From the NCBI GenBank assembly GCA_017482565.1, contig JAFUMO010000067.1, positions 1-64,000 on the forward strand: a stretch of DNA of 64,000 nt, written 5' to 3'. Both the position numbers and the translations under genes were made by a program. The DNA comes from Bacteroidales bacterium (GTDB lineage: Bacteria; Bacteroidota; Bacteroidia; Bacteroidales; UBA932). This document shows, one piece after another, positions 16,192 through 24,973 of the stretch; position 1 is the first letter of the stretch; every line of letters begins with the position of its first letter. Below the pieces are notes generated by a model. That model saw nothing but the letters and a program-made list of their open reading frames with translations. It searched no databases and was not told the DNA's origin.

Positions 16192-16755
16192 TCAAGGTGA
16201 TTTATTTACCATCGCAATACCTGTTGTATCCTTATATCTCCCCGTCTTGATATAACCTATAATGCTTTCTACTATTTGAGAAAGGGGATTTTGCAAATTT
16301 TTCATCTTTTTCCCATAGTAAACATACTCATTAAGAACTACATCCTTATGAGCTTTAAATTTATTCTTTTGAAAGTTCTTTCTAACCAGAATACTTAAAT
16401 TGAATTGATAGTTAGCATTATGAGTTAAATATGTTTCTGCATTACTATTATGATTAGTTATTCTCAAAGACACCTTCATGACAGAATCATCAGATTGGGG
16501 TATTTGCACTTCACCATAATTACTTGCACCATCTGAGTGTATAATCCCCAACGCATTACGTAAATCTGTCAAGAAACCATGCGGATCATTAACCCCCAAA
16601 TAGTTTTGAGATAATTGCCGCAAACTTTGTATTGCATCTTGCGAATTTATTACTACATTTGTGCAGTCAAAAGATTGAGAAGGCCTAGTGAACCTTTGAG
16701 TTCCCCTTATAGAGTTCAATCTTTTGACTTTTTTGTCTGTTTTTCTCCCACTCAT
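16192..16755 (-). CDS. 187-aa protein of unknown function, partner of the RAYT transposase
   Basis: Not recognised. The N-terminus is very basic (GRKTDKKVKRLNSIRG), which could bind nucleic acid. A central part reads as alternating strands (MKVSLRITNHNSNAETYLTH, YQFNLSILVRKNF) and the C-terminus has ESIIGYIKTGRYKDTTGIAM. It starts 3 nt after the transposase stop, so the two are almost certainly cotranscribed and perhaps translationally coupled. RAYT genes are normally solitary, so a fixed partner would be new. It could instead be an unrelated gene that lost its own promoter. Confidence 0.7.
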   Translation of the reverse strand: MSGRKTDKKVKRLNSIRGTQRFTRPSQSFDCTNVVINSQDAIQSLRQLSQNYLGVNDPHGFLTDLRNALGIIHSDGASNYGEVQIPQSDDSVMKVSLRITNHNSNAETYLTHNANYQFNLSILVRKNFQKNKFKAHKDVVLNEYVYYGKKMKNLQNPLSQIVESIIGYIKTGRYKDTTGIAMVNKSP

Positions 16756-16758
16756 TGC

Positions 16759-17682
16759 CTACCTGTATTTGAATTGTTTGAAAAGTGCCCTTATGTAGTT
16801 TTTATCTTCATCAAGGAGCATTGAGATCTGGAGCGGTGTAGCTTTTGTAAATGTGTACAATTGGAAAATGAGGTCTTCTTTTCTTGAAGACTGCATATCA
16901 ATATATTTTTCTTCTCCCAAAAGTTCTCCCAGGAAATCTGAGAGTTGGGACATTGACTCCTTATTCTTTTTTATATAAGAAGCATTTTTGGCAAGCCTTT
17001 CTGTTGAGTATTCTTCCTTAGGGGTAACGACTGATTTCTGGACAACAATCTTGAATTCCTTTTTTGAATATAGGGAATCCAATTCATTATGATTCACATC
17101 TATAATATCCAGGAGCTTCATATTAAACTGAAAACCAGACCTCAGCAAAGGACATTTGTTTACCATAATGCTCCTGCTGGCATTTATAAGGTCAAAATAC
17201 TTGTTTGCCTTAATGATATTCAAGGAATTGTTTACCAGAAGCTGGGCCTTGTCCATGAAATCGTAGTGATAATGATAGCTGCTCCACTTGTAATCCTCAG
17301 GGTGCGGATACTCTCCAGGACATGCAGCCATCGGATTCTGCAGAATATACATTGAAGTTTTGATTATTGAGTCTTGCGAATATTTTGGATAGATCCTGGC
17401 GGGAACAAAAAACTTATCATGAGAACCGTGCAGCCTGTTATACCAGAACGAGAAATTCTGCTGCATTTCCTTTATGAACATATTGGCATGATCATAAGAC
17501 TGTGCAGTGTGCAGCAAGTGCACATGATTATCCATAAGTACATACTCAACAATTTCTATTGAATGCTTGTCAGTAAATCTTCTGAGTATATTCAAGAAAA
17601 GCAATCTGTCAACATCCGTATAGAATATTACCCTGCCTCTTATGGATTTTATAATTGAGTGAAAATGAATCCTTCCCTTCAT
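16759..17682 (-). CDS. REP-associated tyrosine transposase (RAYT, Y1/HUH family)
   Basis: A 307-aa protein. The N-terminal 190 residues match the Y1 transposase pattern: GRVIFYTDVDRLLFLNILRR, YVLMDNHVHLL with the HxH (HUH) metal-binding pair, FIKEMQQNFSFWYN with the candidate catalytic Tyr, and YILQNPMAA...YKWSSY, which is diagnostic for the RAYT/TnpA_REP group. The C-terminal about 110 residues end in a helical segment (TPLQISMLLDEDKNYIRAL) reminiscent of a DnaA-like DNA-binding HTH. RAYTs cut and mobilise single-stranded REP palindromes. REP-like palindromes flank this operon on both sides. Confidence 0.88.
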   Translation of the reverse strand: MKGRIHFHSIIKSIRGRVIFYTDVDRLLFLNILRRFTDKHSIEIVEYVLMDNHVHLLHTAQSYDHANMFIKEMQQNFSFWYNRLHGSHDKFFVPARIYPKYSQDSIIKTSMYILQNPMAACPGEYPHPEDYKWSSYHYHYDFMDKAQLLVNNSLNIIKANKYFDLINASRSIMVNKCPLLRSGFQFNMKLLDIIDVNHNELDSLYSKKEFKIVVQKSVVTPKEEYSTERLAKNASYIKKNKESMSQLSDFLGELLGEEKYIDMQSSRKEDLIFQLYTFTKATPLQISMLLDEDKNYIRALFKQFKYR

Positions 17683-17719
17683 GCCCCCCTCCTTAATTTA
17701 GATTGTTATTATTTCTCTA

Positions 17720-17751
17720 CAAATCTAATAAAAATAAAGTGGGAAAGCAAC
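17720..17751 (-). promoter_or_regulatory. promoter of the RAYT operon
   Basis: On the minus strand GTTG (17751-17748) and TAGATTTG (17727-17720) fit the -33/-7 pattern with a 20-nt spacer and a leader of about 30 nt. REP-like palindromes lie directly upstream, a position that would allow self-regulation. Confidence 0.5.
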
Positions 17752-17754
17752 AGT

Positions 17755-17815
17755 TGTGACACGATTACAATGTAAGTCGTGACACGACTTCAATGTCACC
17801 CGAGCCACGACTTCC
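17755..17815. repeat. REP-like palindromes upstream of the RAYT gene
   Basis: TGTGACACGATTA (17755-17767) is followed by the palindrome AAGTCGTGACACGACTT (17774-17790) and a partial CCACGACTT (17805-17813). All share the GTCGTGACACGAC core with the elements at 16058-16100. Confidence 0.75.
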
Positions 17816-17930
17816 GGGGTTTCGGCACCTTGCCCGATTCTTTTTTTTTCCGTAAATTAGCGCGTTATTGTGTGCGCGTGGCGCGCATATGAGGTTCCAA
17901 AAACGATAATACTTTAAATTTAAGATACTT

Positions 17931-20900
17931 ATGATTTTATTCTTTGGTACCGGTACAAGTACGGTGATAGCCGTTAAGGCTAAGGAGATGATTTCTCAGG
18001 AGAATGTGAGCGCACTGCAGTGGCTTTTTGGGAATGCCCGGCCGCTGGAGAAGGATTCAGTGGACGGCAAGTTCATTGGTCCGAGGCGTGAGATGATTAC
18101 TCCGTGGAGCACCACTGCGGTGGAGATTACCCAGAACATGAACATCAGCGGCATTGAGCGCATTGAGGAGTTCTTCATTACCAATGAGGAGGATCCGCAG
18201 TATGACAAGATGCTTCAGCGCCTGTACAACGGCCTGGACCAGGAGATTTTCACCATTGACAAGCAGCCGGATCCTGTGATCTACATTGAGGATTTTGAGG
18301 AGTACAACAAGCAGGAGGGCCTTGCCCTCAATCCTGAGGAGATTGAGTACCTGAAGGGATTGAGCAAGAAGTTGGGCCGCGGCCTTACAGACAGTGAGGT
18401 GTTCGGGTTCTCGCAGGTGAACAGCGAGCACTGCCGCCACAAGATTTTTAATGGTGTGTTCATCATAGACGGCAAGGAGCAGGAGAGCTCCCTCTTCAAG
18501 ATGATAAAGAAGACCAGCCAGGAGAACCCTAACCTTATAGTGAGCGCATACAAGGACAACTGTGCGTTCCTGGAGGGCCCTAAGGTGGCAATGTTCCACC
18601 CGGCCAGCGGCAGCCAGCCGTCTGAGTTCAAGGCAAACGAGGTGGAAACAGTGATTTCCCTCAAGGCCGAGACCCACAACTTCCCAACCACAGTTGAGCC
18701 TTTCAACGGTGCTGCTACCGGCAGCGGCGGAGAAATCCGTGACCGTATTGCAGGCGGTAAGGGAAGCTTCCCGATAGCAGGTACTGCATGTTACATGACC
18801 TCATATCCAAGATTCAACAACGGTGTGGAAGAGACCCCAGGTGTGAACCTTCATCTGAGCACAGAGGCAGGCAAGGGGGCAGCAGACCTCCAGGATGCAT
18901 CTTGCGCTGCAGCAATGGCAGTGGAGCGCGAGTGGGAGAAGACCCCTGCCCGTCCATGGCTGTACCAGAGCCCGCAGGAGATCCTTACAAAGGCTTCAAA
19001 CGGTGCTTCTGATTTCGGAAACAAGTTCGGCCAGTGCATCATCTGCGGAAGCTTGCTTACTGCAGAGTATGACGGAACTGCTGCAGGAGCGGAAGGAACC
19101 CAGGCTGCCGGGGCAGCGGAGGAAAACTGCACAAACCCGTCGGGATGCGGATGTGCTGCAGCCCCTGCAAGGAAATTTGGTTTTGACAAAGTAATAATGC
19201 TGGCAGGCGGTGTGGGTTATGCGAAGAAGCGTGATGCCCTCAAGGAGACTCCTGCTGTTGGTGACAAGGTGGTACTCCTTGGTGGTGACAACTACCGTAT
19301 TGGTATGGGCGGCGGCGCCGTAAGCAGCGTTGATACAGGCCAGTATGCCAATGCAATTGAGCTGAATGCAATCCAGCGTTCTAACCCTGAGATGCAGAAG
19401 AGGGCCTACAATGCCATCCGTGCCGTTGCAGAGAGCGAGAACAATACCATTATAAGTGTGCATGACCACGGTGCCGGCGGACACCTCAACTGCTTGTCTG
19501 AGCTTGTGGAGGAGACCGGCGGAAACATTGATATCAGCAAGCTTCCTGTGGGTGACCCTACCCTCAGCCTCAAGGAGATTATCGGAAACGAGAGCCAGGA
19601 GCGTATGGGCCTTGTGATGCAGGAGAAGGACATTGATGAGCTGAAGGCCATTGCAGAGCGTGAGCGCGCCCCTATGTATGTGATTGGCGAGACCACCGGC
19701 AAGCATAACTTCACACTCAAGAACGAGAAGACAGGTGAGGCTGCAATTGACCTTGCAATGGAGGACATGTTTGGCAGCGCACCTAAGACTTATATGAAGG
19801 ACAATACCGCAGAGTACAAGTTTGCACCTCTTGCGTATGATCCTGCCAAGTTTGAGCACTACATCGGTCAGGTTCTCCAGCTGGAGAGCGTTGCCTGCAA
19901 GGATTGGCTCACAAACAAGGTTGACCGCTCTGTTACCGGCCTGATTGCCGGCCAGCAGACATGCGGAGAGATCCAGTTGCCTTTGAACAACCTGGGTGTT
20001 ACCGCAATAGGCTACAACAACAAAGAGGGTATCGCAACCTCCATGGGCCATGCCCCTCTTACAGCCCTTGTAGATAGTGCCGCTGGCTCAAGGATGGCCA
20101 TCTCTGAGGCTCTTACCAATGTGGTTTGGGCACCTTTGAAGGATGGTATCAAAGGCATCTCATTGAGTGCCAACTGGATGTGGCCTTGCCGCAACGAGGG
20201 TGAAGATGCACGCCTCTACAAGGCGGTTAAGGGTGCCAGCGATTTTGCATGTGCCCTTGGAATCAACATCCCTACCGGCAAGGACAGTATGAGTATGACC
20301 CAGAAATATCCTGACGGCGAGAAGGTGCTTTCACCAGGTACAGTGATCATCTCTACCGTAGCACCTGTAGAGGATATATATAAGATTGTACACCCTAACC
20401 TTCAGAATAATCCCGACAGTGTATTGATGTATATCCCATTCGTGGACGGTACAGCATCAGCCGGCTCAGCCAAAGAGGCATTCCCTCTCGGAGGCTCGGC
20501 ATTTGCACAGGTTATTGGCCAGGTTGGAAATGTTGCCCCTGATGTTGAGGATGCAGGGTACTTCAGAGCCTGCTTCAAGGCCGTACAGGAACTTGTCGGG
20601 AAGGAGATGATCCTTGCAGGACACGACATTTCTGCAGGCGGTCTCATTACAGCTGCCCTTGAGATGTGCTTTGCAAATGTGAACGGAGGTCTGGCAATCA
20701 ATGCCAAATCACTTCAGATGATTGCACAGGCTTGGGGGGCTCCTGCAGGTTCTGATTCTATCTTCAAGGCTTTGTTCTCCGAGACTCCAGGCGTATTGGT
20801 CCAGGTTGCCTCTGCAGATGTTGAGAAGGTTGGCGCAGCGCTTGAGTCATGTGGAGCAAAAGGCTATATGATAGGTAATTACCTCCCTGCACGCAAGGTT

Positions 20901-21905
20901 GTCCTTACAGGATTCGGTGCCGGTGATGCAGTTTCACTTGATATTGACGCATTGAGGGATATATGGTTCAAGACTTCTTATCTGTTTGATATCAGGCAGG
21001 TTGGCGAGACTTGCGCCAAGGAGAGATTTGTCAATTATAAAAAACAGCCGCTGGTTTACAGGTTCCCTGCGGGCTTTAACGGCTCTTTGTCTTCTTACAC
21101 AGGCGTTGCCGCTCCGGTTAACGGTTCTGCAGTCCTTGCACCTGCCGCATCAGCTCCGGTTGCCGCCATTATCCGTGAGAAAGGTTCAAACGGTGACCGC
21201 GAGATGGCATGGGCACTTCACCTTGCAGGATTCAGGGTTAAAGATGTGCACATGACAGACCTCATTTCCGGCCGCGAGACCCTTGAGGAGGTTAAGATGA
21301 TTGTATTTGTGGGAGGCTTCTCAAATGCCGATACCCTCGGTTCTGCCAAGGGCTGGGCAGGTGCATTCCTCTACAATGCAAAGGCAAAAGCTGCTTTGGA
21401 TGCATTCTACGCACGCAAGGATACAATGAGCTTGGGTATCTGCAACGGCTGCCAGCTGATGGCAGAGCTTGGCCTTGTTACCCCTGAGAAGAGGGAGCTT
21501 TCTCCTAAGATGATCCACAACAACTCGCACAAATATGAGAGTGCATTTGTGGGTGTAAGCATTGAGAACAGCCCTTCAATCATGCTCAACGGCTTGGCCG
21601 GAAGCAAACTTGGTATCTGGGTGGCCCACGGTGAGGGCAAGTTCTCATTCCCTGCCGGCATGGAGGGATTTGCAGTTGCAGCACGCTACAACTATAACGC
21701 CTACCCTGCCAACCCTAATGGCTCACCTGAGGGTATTGCCGCTGTCTGCAGCCCTGACGGCCGCCATCTCGCAATGATGCCTCACCCAGAGCGCTGCCTC
21801 CGCCCATGGAACTGGGCCCACTACCCTGCTGAGCTGCGCCACCAGGAAATCACCCCTTGGATTGAGATGTTCATCAATGCCAAAAAATGGTGTGAGACAA
21901 AATAA
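17931..21905 (+). CDS. purL: phosphoribosylformylglycinamidine synthase, large single-chain form
   Basis: FGAM synthase converts FGAR, glutamine and ATP to FGAM in purine synthesis. This 1324-aa chain has the PurS-like N-terminus, two AIRS-like halves (SEHCRHKIF; KAETHNFPTTVEPFNGAATGSGG; GGAVSS...; PTGKDSMSM) and a C-terminal class-I amidotransferase with nucleophile Cys in GICNGCQLMAELG and the His/Glu pair in MMPHPERCLRPW. It is longer than the roughly 1230-1300 aa usual for the family. One cause is an Ala/Gly-rich, Cys-containing insertion at about residues 380-413 (19072-19170), just before KFGFDKVIMLAGG. No good promoter match was found upstream. It is followed within 5 nt by a hairpin repeat and a terminator. 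Confidence 0.97.
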   Translation: MILFFGTGTSTVIAVKAKEMISQENVSALQWLFGNARPLEKDSVDGKFIGPRREMITPWSTTAVEITQNMNISGIERIEEFFITNEEDPQYDKMLQRLYNGLDQEIFTIDKQPDPVIYIEDFEEYNKQEGLALNPEEIEYLKGLSKKLGRGLTDSEVFGFSQVNSEHCRHKIFNGVFIIDGKEQESSLFKMIKKTSQENPNLIVSAYKDNCAFLEGPKVAMFHPASGSQPSEFKANEVETVISLKAETHNFPTTVEPFNGAATGSGGEIRDRIAGGKGSFPIAGTACYMTSYPRFNNGVEETPGVNLHLSTEAGKGAADLQDASCAAAMAVEREWEKTPARPWLYQSPQEILTKASNGASDFGNKFGQCIICGSLLTAEYDGTAAGAEGTQAAGAAEENCTNPSGCGCAAAPARKFGFDKVIMLAGGVGYAKKRDALKETPAVGDKVVLLGGDNYRIGMGGGAVSSVDTGQYANAIELNAIQRSNPEMQKRAYNAIRAVAESENNTIISVHDHGAGGHLNCLSELVEETGGNIDISKLPVGDPTLSLKEIIGNESQERMGLVMQEKDIDELKAIAERERAPMYVIGETTGKHNFTLKNEKTGEAAIDLAMEDMFGSAPKTYMKDNTAEYKFAPLAYDPAKFEHYIGQVLQLESVACKDWLTNKVDRSVTGLIAGQQTCGEIQLPLNNLGVTAIGYNNKEGIATSMGHAPLTALVDSAAGSRMAISEALTNVVWAPLKDGIKGISLSANWMWPCRNEGEDARLYKAVKGASDFACALGINIPTGKDSMSMTQKYPDGEKVLSPGTVIISTVAPVEDIYKIVHPNLQNNPDSVLMYIPFVDGTASAGSAKEAFPLGGSAFAQVIGQVGNVAPDVEDAGYFRACFKAVQELVGKEMILAGHDISAGGLITAALEMCFANVNGGLAINAKSLQMIAQAWGAPAGSDSIFKALFSETPGVLVQVASADVEKVGAALESCGAKGYMIGNYLPARKVVLTGFGAGDAVSLDIDALRDIWFKTSYLFDIRQVGETCAKERFVNYKKQPLVYRFPAGFNGSLSSYTGVAAPVNGSAVLAPAASAPVAAIIREKGSNGDREMAWALHLAGFRVKDVHMTDLISGRETLEEVKMIVFVGGFSNADTLGSAKGWAGAFLYNAKAKAALDAFYARKDTMSLGICNGCQLMAELGLVTPEKRELSPKMIHNNSHKYESAFVGVSIENSPSIMLNGLAGSKLGIWVAHGEGKFSFPAGMEGFAVAARYNYNAYPANPNGSPEGIAAVCSPDGRHLAMMPHPERCLRPWNWAHYPAELRHQEITPWIEMFINAKKWCETK

Positions 21906-21909
21906 ATAA

Positions 21910-22030
21910 GAGGGTGACTCAAAAGGTGGAAATTTAAGGCTTGCACAGGTGAGGAAACCGGAGTTTACTTAGGTAAATGAGGATTTCCGAGGCAAGCGTA
22001 ACGCAAAATTTACCCTTTTGAGTCACCCTC
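21910..22030. repeat. 121-bp hairpin repeat, copy A
   Basis: The outer arms GAGGGTGACTC / GAGTCACCCTC enclose a conserved interior: AAAAGG, then GGCTTGC, GGAAACC, an apex TTTACTTAGGTAAA, GGATTTCC, GGCAAGC and CCTTTT. It can fold into one long interrupted hairpin. It lies between convergent purL and ppdK, starting 5 nt after the purL stop. Other copies are at 31501, 34144, 40577 and 48848. Confidence 0.9.
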
Positions 22031-22040
22031 TTTATTGTGC

Positions 22041-22071
22041 AAAAAAAAACCGCCCACCGGGCGGTTTTTTT
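22041..22071. terminator. bidirectional terminator between purL and ppdK
   Basis: CCGCCC pairs with GGGCGG around ACC (22050-22064). It is preceded by nine A and followed by seven T, so it works as an intrinsic terminator in both directions. Confidence 0.9.
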
Positions 22072-22073
22072 GA

Positions 22074-24797
22074 TTATTTCTGTGAGTTGTGTTTGATTGC
22101 AGCCTGAGCAGCAGCAAGGCGGGCAATTGGAACACGGAATGGAGAACATGATACGTAGTTCATTCCGGCCAAGTGGCAGAACTCTACTGAATCAGGGTCG
22201 CCACCGTGCTCACCGCAGATACCAACTTTAAGTTTGGCGTTGGTTGAGCGGCCGCCTTTGATACCCATCTCAACAAGCTTGCCTACTGAAGAGCGGTCCA
22301 AAGTCTGGAATGGGTCTGCAGGAAGGATCTTCTTGGTGAGGTAGTCACCCATGAAGCCGCCGATATCGTCACGTGAGAAGCCGAAGGTCATCTGGGTAAG
22401 GTCATTTGTACCGAATGAGAAGAACTGTGCAGTCTTGGCCATCTCGTCAGCGAGGATAGCAGCACGAGGAATCTCAATCATTGTACCGTAGAGGTAAACA
22501 ATCTTAACGCCCTCAGCAGCCTCTACCTCAGCGTGAACTCTGTCGCAAAGCTCTTTCTGGAAATCAAGCTCCTTAACTGAAACGGTTACAGGAACCATGA
22601 TCTCCGGCTGTGGTTTCTTGCCGGCTTTGATCAGCTCTGCAGTTGCAGTGAAAATAGCACGGAACTGCATCTCTGAAATCTCAGGATAAGTTACACCAAG
22701 ACGAACACCACGGTGGCCCATCATAGGGTTAACCTCGTGCAGGCCCTCTCCACGTTTCTTGATATCCTCAGGGGTGATGCCAAACTCTGAAGCCATCTCC
22801 TCAATCTTCTCTTTTGTCTGAGGAACGAACTCATGCAAAGGTGGGTCGAGAAGACGGAATGTAACAGGCATACCGTCCAGAACCTCCATAGTGCCTTTCA
22901 CAGCAGCCTTAACGTATGGCTCAAGCTCAGCCAAAGCCTGACGTCTCTCAACCTCAGTGTTTGAAAGAATCATCTTACGGAGTTTTGAAAGCGGAGCCTC
23001 AGAGTTCTCACCGTAGAACATGTGCTCGATACGGAACAGACCGATACCCTCAGCACCGAAGTTTACAGCTGTCTGTGCATCCTTAGGGTTATCAGCGTTT
23101 GTACGTACTCCAAGTACCCTGTATTTGTCAACAATCTTCATGTACTCAACAAAGCGTGGGTTCTCTGATGCATCCATTGTGTCAATAGCCACATCATAAA
23201 CATAACCCTTGCTTCCGTTCAATGAGAAGATGTCACCCTCGTTGTAAACTTTGTCACCAATGGTCAAAGTCTTGTTCAACATATTGATATGAAGAGCATC
23301 GCAACCTACTATACAGCATTTGCCCCAGCCACGTGCAACAAGTGCGGCGTGTGATGTCATACCGCCACGTGCAGTAAGTACACCGTCAGCAGCACGCATA
23401 CCCTCAACATCCTCAGGGTTTGTCTCCTCACGTACAAGAATAACTTTCTCCTTCTTTGCAGCGCACTCAACAGCCTCCTCAGATGTGAATACAATCTTCC
23501 CGACAGCACCACCAGGACCTGCAGGAAGACCCTGGGCAATTACAGTACCCTTCTTCTCGGCAGCAGGGTTAAGGATTGGGTGAAGAAGCTCATCCAACTG
23601 AGCAGGAGCAACACGCATTACAGCAGTCTTCTCATCAATAAGACCCTCTGCAAGCATATCCATTGCCATATTCAATGCAGCAAGACCGGTTCTCTTACCA
23701 ACGCGGCACTGGAGCATCCAAAGCTTGCCGTCCTGGATAGTGAACTCAATATCCTGCATATCGTGGAAGTGGTGCTCAAGGTTCTGCTGGATCTCATCCA
23801 ACTCCTTGTAAACCTCAGGCATAGCAGTCTCCAAAGATGCAAGATGTCTGTTGTGCTCATTCTTTGTAGCCTCATTCAATGGGTTAGGTGTCCTGATACC
23901 TGCAACAACATCCTCACCCTGAGCGTTGATAAGCCACTCACCGTAGAACTTGTTCTCACCGGTAGCAGGGTTTCTTGAGAATGCAACACCTGTAGCAGAG
24001 TTGTCACCCATGTTACCGAATACCATTGACTGTACGTTTACTGCAGTACCCCACTCATCTGGAATACCCTCAATTCTTCTGTATGCGATAGCCCTCTTAC
24101 CGTTCCATGATTTGAAAACGGCACCAATACCGCCCCAAAGCTGCTCGTAAGCATCGTCTGGGAATGGTTTTCCGAGCTCCTGTTTTACCCTGATCTTGAA
24201 ATCCTCGCAAAGCTGCTGCAAATCCTCAGTTGTAAGGTCTGTATCTGAAGCATAACCTTTCTCCTTCTTTACTTTGCCAAGCATTCTGTCCAACTGAACC
24301 CTGATTCCGTTTCCTTCCTCAGGCTCAATGCCCTCAGCTTTCTCCATTACTACGTCTGAGTACATCATGATCAGACGCCTGTAAGCATCATAAACAAAAC
24401 GAGGATTACCTGTCTTGGCAATAAGTCCGGGGATGGTTGCAGAGCAGAGACCAATGTTAAGGACAGTCTCCATCATACCAGGCATAGAACTTCTGGCACC
24501 TGAACGGCAAGAAACAAGAAGCGGAGCATTTGGATCACCAAATTTCATCCCCATAATCTCCTCAGTGGCAGCCAATGCAGCATTCACCTCAGCCTCAAGC
24601 TCTTTAGGATAATTACAACCATTTTTGTAATACTCAGTACAACAATCAGTTGTAATGGTAAAACCTGCAGGAACCGGAATGTTCAATTTACACATCTCAG
24701 CAAGGTTGGCACCTTTACCACCAAGAAGATTTCTCATGCTTCCATCGCCGTCGGCATTTCTACCGCCAAAACGATAAACTCTTTTGATTTCTGACAT
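22074..24797 (-). CDS. ppdK: pyruvate, phosphate dikinase
   Basis: A 907-aa enzyme that interconverts pyruvate + ATP + Pi and PEP + AMP + PPi. It has the N-terminal nucleotide-binding domain (NLLGGKGANLAEM), the central phosphohistidine domain with catalytic His in GGMTSHAALVARGWGKCC, and the C-terminal TIM barrel (FRLLDPPLHEFVPQ; MGHRGVRLG; SFGTNDLTQMTFGFSRDD). Length and order are typical. It is transcribed alone; a terminator lies 3 nt beyond its stop. In anaerobic Bacteroidales it serves PPi-linked glycolysis or gluconeogenesis. Confidence 0.98.
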   Translation of the reverse strand: MSEIKRVYRFGGRNADGDGSMRNLLGGKGANLAEMCKLNIPVPAGFTITTDCCTEYYKNGCNYPKELEAEVNAALAATEEIMGMKFGDPNAPLLVSCRSGARSSMPGMMETVLNIGLCSATIPGLIAKTGNPRFVYDAYRRLIMMYSDVVMEKAEGIEPEEGNGIRVQLDRMLGKVKKEKGYASDTDLTTEDLQQLCEDFKIRVKQELGKPFPDDAYEQLWGGIGAVFKSWNGKRAIAYRRIEGIPDEWGTAVNVQSMVFGNMGDNSATGVAFSRNPATGENKFYGEWLINAQGEDVVAGIRTPNPLNEATKNEHNRHLASLETAMPEVYKELDEIQQNLEHHFHDMQDIEFTIQDGKLWMLQCRVGKRTGLAALNMAMDMLAEGLIDEKTAVMRVAPAQLDELLHPILNPAAEKKGTVIAQGLPAGPGGAVGKIVFTSEEAVECAAKKEKVILVREETNPEDVEGMRAADGVLTARGGMTSHAALVARGWGKCCIVGCDALHINMLNKTLTIGDKVYNEGDIFSLNGSKGYVYDVAIDTMDASENPRFVEYMKIVDKYRVLGVRTNADNPKDAQTAVNFGAEGIGLFRIEHMFYGENSEAPLSKLRKMILSNTEVERRQALAELEPYVKAAVKGTMEVLDGMPVTFRLLDPPLHEFVPQTKEKIEEMASEFGITPEDIKKRGEGLHEVNPMMGHRGVRLGVTYPEISEMQFRAIFTATAELIKAGKKPQPEIMVPVTVSVKELDFQKELCDRVHAEVEAAEGVKIVYLYGTMIEIPRAAILADEMAKTAQFFSFGTNDLTQMTFGFSRDDIGGFMGDYLTKKILPADPFQTLDRSSVGKLVEMGIKGGRSTNAKLKVGICGEHGGDPDSVEFCHLAGMNYVSCSPFRVPIARLAAAQAAIKHNSQK

Positions 24798-24973
24798 AAT
24801 TGTTAAAATAAATATTTGGTTATAAATTTATAGTCGTTTAAAAAAAAGAAAAAAGCCACTCAAACGCTTCTATAAACGACAAAAGCGAACGCCTTTTTTT
24901 TTGACGTTACAAAAATATATAATTATTTGCAAAAAAAAGAAACCTCCACTAACATTATATTAACTTTTTTTAG

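Noticed and set aside
18996..20051. 351-aa minus-strand frame inside purL
   Set aside because: A shadow of the well-conserved purL frame, with Cys/Leu-rich composition typical of antisense translation.
21910..22030. Insertion-sequence end or solo terminal repeat
   Set aside because: No transposase fragment is present in any of the five copies, and the covarying arms are not typical of a fixed IS end; a MITE origin remains possible.
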